Shown here: one piece after another, positions 4,242 to 5,541 of the stretch | Layout: every line of letters starts with the position of its first letter | How positions within the stretch are numbered: the first letter of the stretch is position 1 | Source: Prevotellaceae bacterium | Lineage (GTDB): Bacteria > Bacteroidota > Bacteroidia > Bacteroidales > Bacteroidaceae | Direction: 5' to 3' | DNA length: 5,541 nucleotides | NCBI GenBank assembly: GCA_003150315.1 | Contig: QAML01000005.1 | Location: forward strand, 1 to 5,541 | Notes under the pieces: generated by a model | What the model was told of the DNA's origin: nothing | The model's input: the letters and a program-made list of their open reading frames with translations, nothing else | The model's database searches: none | Position numbers and translations under genes: made by a program

Positions 4242-5541
4242 ATGAAAAAGACAAAAGATTTCTGTCTCCGGCTTATGTGCTGTTTTCTGTTTCTGGGGTT
4301 ATTTTGCGGAACAGAGGTTTTTGCAGCAGTTCAGGAGGGTAAGCCAGGAGAAACATTTTCCGGGGAATATGCAGTTATCATTAACACAGATACCACAAAT
4401 CCCGGAAATACGGGAACCTTGCAGTTTGACGGGACATCGGCACAAGCGGCGGACTTTGAAGCAGAAGATTATGCAGTCGTGCAGGGTGGAAGCAATGCAT
4501 CGGCGCAGGCGGCAACAGAGGGAATTGCGGGAGAGGCAGCAGATGTGGGGCAGGTACAGAGTCTGGAGGATGATCAGCTGCAGGCATACATGCAGGATGA
4601 TCAGCCGATGCTGACTGCTGTACAGGCTGCGGCGACTACCTATCAGGTAGGTGAAGAAAAGTACATATATAGAACTAGCGGCCATGATACATATGGAAAA
4701 ACATATGTCTGCATCGGAGTTGGGGAACACTGCTATGTGTGGATGGATAAGACCATGAAGGCAGATTACGATACCGCAGGGAAAACAGCTCTGATCGCTG
4801 CGGATATGGCAGCTGTCTACGATGGTCAGCCTTACCGTATCCTTAACCAGCTCTGTGCAGGTGATTTTCCGGCACAGGATGGCTCAGGCAAGCTGTCGAT
4901 CCTGCTGGAGTCTTTAAGTAGCGCCAGCGGTATGTATATGTATGATGAAGGGATCACAGCGATCCATATCAACACACCGTCAGCATCCTCTTATGTTTCG
5001 GGGGAGATGTCAAAGCGAAATGGCCTTCTTGTTCATGAGGGACAGCATGCAATCCTCTGGCTGAAAACCGGATTTATGAGTACCGGCAGATATTCGTGGC
5101 TGAATGAGGGCCTTGCAGTGGCTGTCATGGACTATCTTTGGGGAGGAACGGACAGCAGCGGCTGGCTGAATGGTATTGGAAGTAATACGGCCATCCGTTC
5201 AGGGGCTTCGCTGATCTACGAGAATTACCGGGATGACAATGCACAGGACTATGGAATGCCGTATCTTTTTGTAAGATATGTTATCGACCGGATGGCAGGA
5301 AGCTATCAGCCTATGAAGGTGCTTCCAAAATTTTATACGATCGATGCTTCTTCTCTCAGCTGTGAGCAATATCTGGAGAAAGTAACCGGAGTTTCTTTTA
5401 AGGAGCTTATGGCGGATTTTTATACGGCAGTTGCAGCCGGTGAGAGCTCCGGTAAATACAGCTTTTACGGGGATACCATTGCTGCGGCAAAGGCAGCGAC
5501 ATTCCCGGTTTATGCAGGAGATAGCAATGAAAACCATACAT
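4242..5541 (+). CDS. Secreted zinc metallopeptidase, M30/hyicolysin-like (3' end outside window)
   Basis: The reading frame is open from ATG 4242 to the right edge, giving 433 codons. A Sec signal peptide is clear: MKKTKDFCLR, a hydrophobic core to about residue 21, and VFA-AV with likely cleavage after Ala28. Residues about 60-132 form a low-complexity linker rich in Ala, Gln, Asp and Glu. The catalytic domain follows. LLVHEGQHAILW carries the zinc-binding HExxH motif (His265, Glu266, His269). SWLNEGLA supplies the downstream glutamate ligand (Glu289), 20 residues after the second His, as in gluzincins. The HExxH plus WLNEG arrangement resembles peptidase family M30 (hyicolysin), which is the suggested class rather than a certain one. 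The protein is expected to be exported and to degrade extracellular or surface proteins; substrates are unknown. AGAGG just before the ATG supports the start. The gene has its own promoter and is shielded by the terminator upstream. Its base composition is far richer in G+C than the SPFH cluster. Confidence 0.85.
   Translation, partial: MKKTKDFCLRLMCCFLFLGLFCGTEVFAAVQEGKPGETFSGEYAVIINTDTTNPGNTGTLQFDGTSAQAADFEAEDYAVVQGGSNASAQAATEGIAGEAADVGQVQSLEDDQLQAYMQDDQPMLTAVQAAATTYQVGEEKYIYRTSGHDTYGKTYVCIGVGEHCYVWMDKTMKADYDTAGKTALIAADMAAVYDGQPYRILNQLCAGDFPAQDGSGKLSILLESLSSASGMYMYDEGITAIHINTPSASSYVSGEMSKRNGLLVHEGQHAILWLKTGFMSTGRYSWLNEGLAVAVMDYLWGGTDSSGWLNGIGSNTAIRSGASLIYENYRDDNAQDYGMPYLFVRYVIDRMAGSYQPMKVLPKFYTIDASSLSCEQYLEKVTGVSFKELMADFYTAVAAGESSGKYSFYGDTIAAAKAATFPVYAGDSNENHT

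Noticed and set aside
4242..4325. Possible lipoprotein signal at Cys22 of the metallopeptidase
   Set aside because: The residues before the cysteine (GLF) do not fit the lipobox, and a standard signal peptidase I site (VFA-AV) follows.
4299..4730. Cys/Leu-rich open frame on the minus strand, and a plus-strand frame at 4321-4614
   Set aside because: Both are shadows of the metallopeptidase gene, which has a signal peptide, zinc motif, ribosome site and promoter in its own frame.
5199..5537. Open frame on the minus strand at the right edge
   Set aside because: It is antisense to the catalytic-domain region of the metallopeptidase and has no independent support.

Overview
The window looks like a chromosomal segment of a low-to-medium GC Firmicute, most likely a gut Clostridia (Lachnospiraceae-like). 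The evidence is a LytTR-type response regulator, strong GGAGG-type ribosome sites, an IS1380-family transposase remnant of the kind common in that group, and a secreted HExxH protease with a Gram-positive signal peptide. This placement is inferred from gene style, not from a marker gene.

Layout. (1) 1-347, minus strand: the N-terminal receiver domain of a LytTR/AgrA-type response regulator, cut by the left window edge. (2) 348-661: a divergent intergenic region with a good sigma-A promoter for the regulator and a 30-bp direct repeat whose two copies each carry a -10 hexamer. It also holds only weak promoter candidates for the rightward genes. (3) 662-3056, plus strand: a tight three-gene, AT-rich cluster. 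It encodes an SPFH-domain protein with a C-terminal SHOCT-like segment, a four-helix membrane protein with a helical cytosolic tail, and a 134-residue orphan protein. (4) 3057-3991: a graveyard of mobile DNA. A badly degraded Rpn-like (PD-(D/E)XK nuclease/putative transposase) remnant lies on the minus strand, followed by the C-terminal third of an IS1380-family transposase on the plus strand with an in-frame TGA, and a possible IS right end near 3991. (5) 4037-4085: a strong intrinsic terminator, probably working in both directions. (6) 4162-5541, plus strand: an extended -10 promoter and the start of a secreted zinc metallopeptidase (HEGQH plus WLNEG, M30/hyicolysin-like), cut by the right edge.

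How the genes work together. The SPFH protein and the membrane protein are 18 bp apart and read like one functional unit: a membrane-associated SPFH scaffold with a dedicated integral membrane partner. Bacillus subtilis YdjFGHI is a loose analogy for an SPFH protein paired with small membrane partners in envelope stress. The third gene follows 19 bp later and may be a partner, or the N-terminal stump of a larger gene lost when mobile DNA landed behind it. The cluster is much richer in A+T than both flanks (for example 17 of 60 G/C at 2701-2760, against 31 of 60 at 4861-4920 and 27 of 60 at 181-240). Together with the adjoining mobile-element debris this suggests a horizontally acquired island. 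This SPFH module is the best candidate for an under-described system here. Its function cannot be read from the sequence alone.
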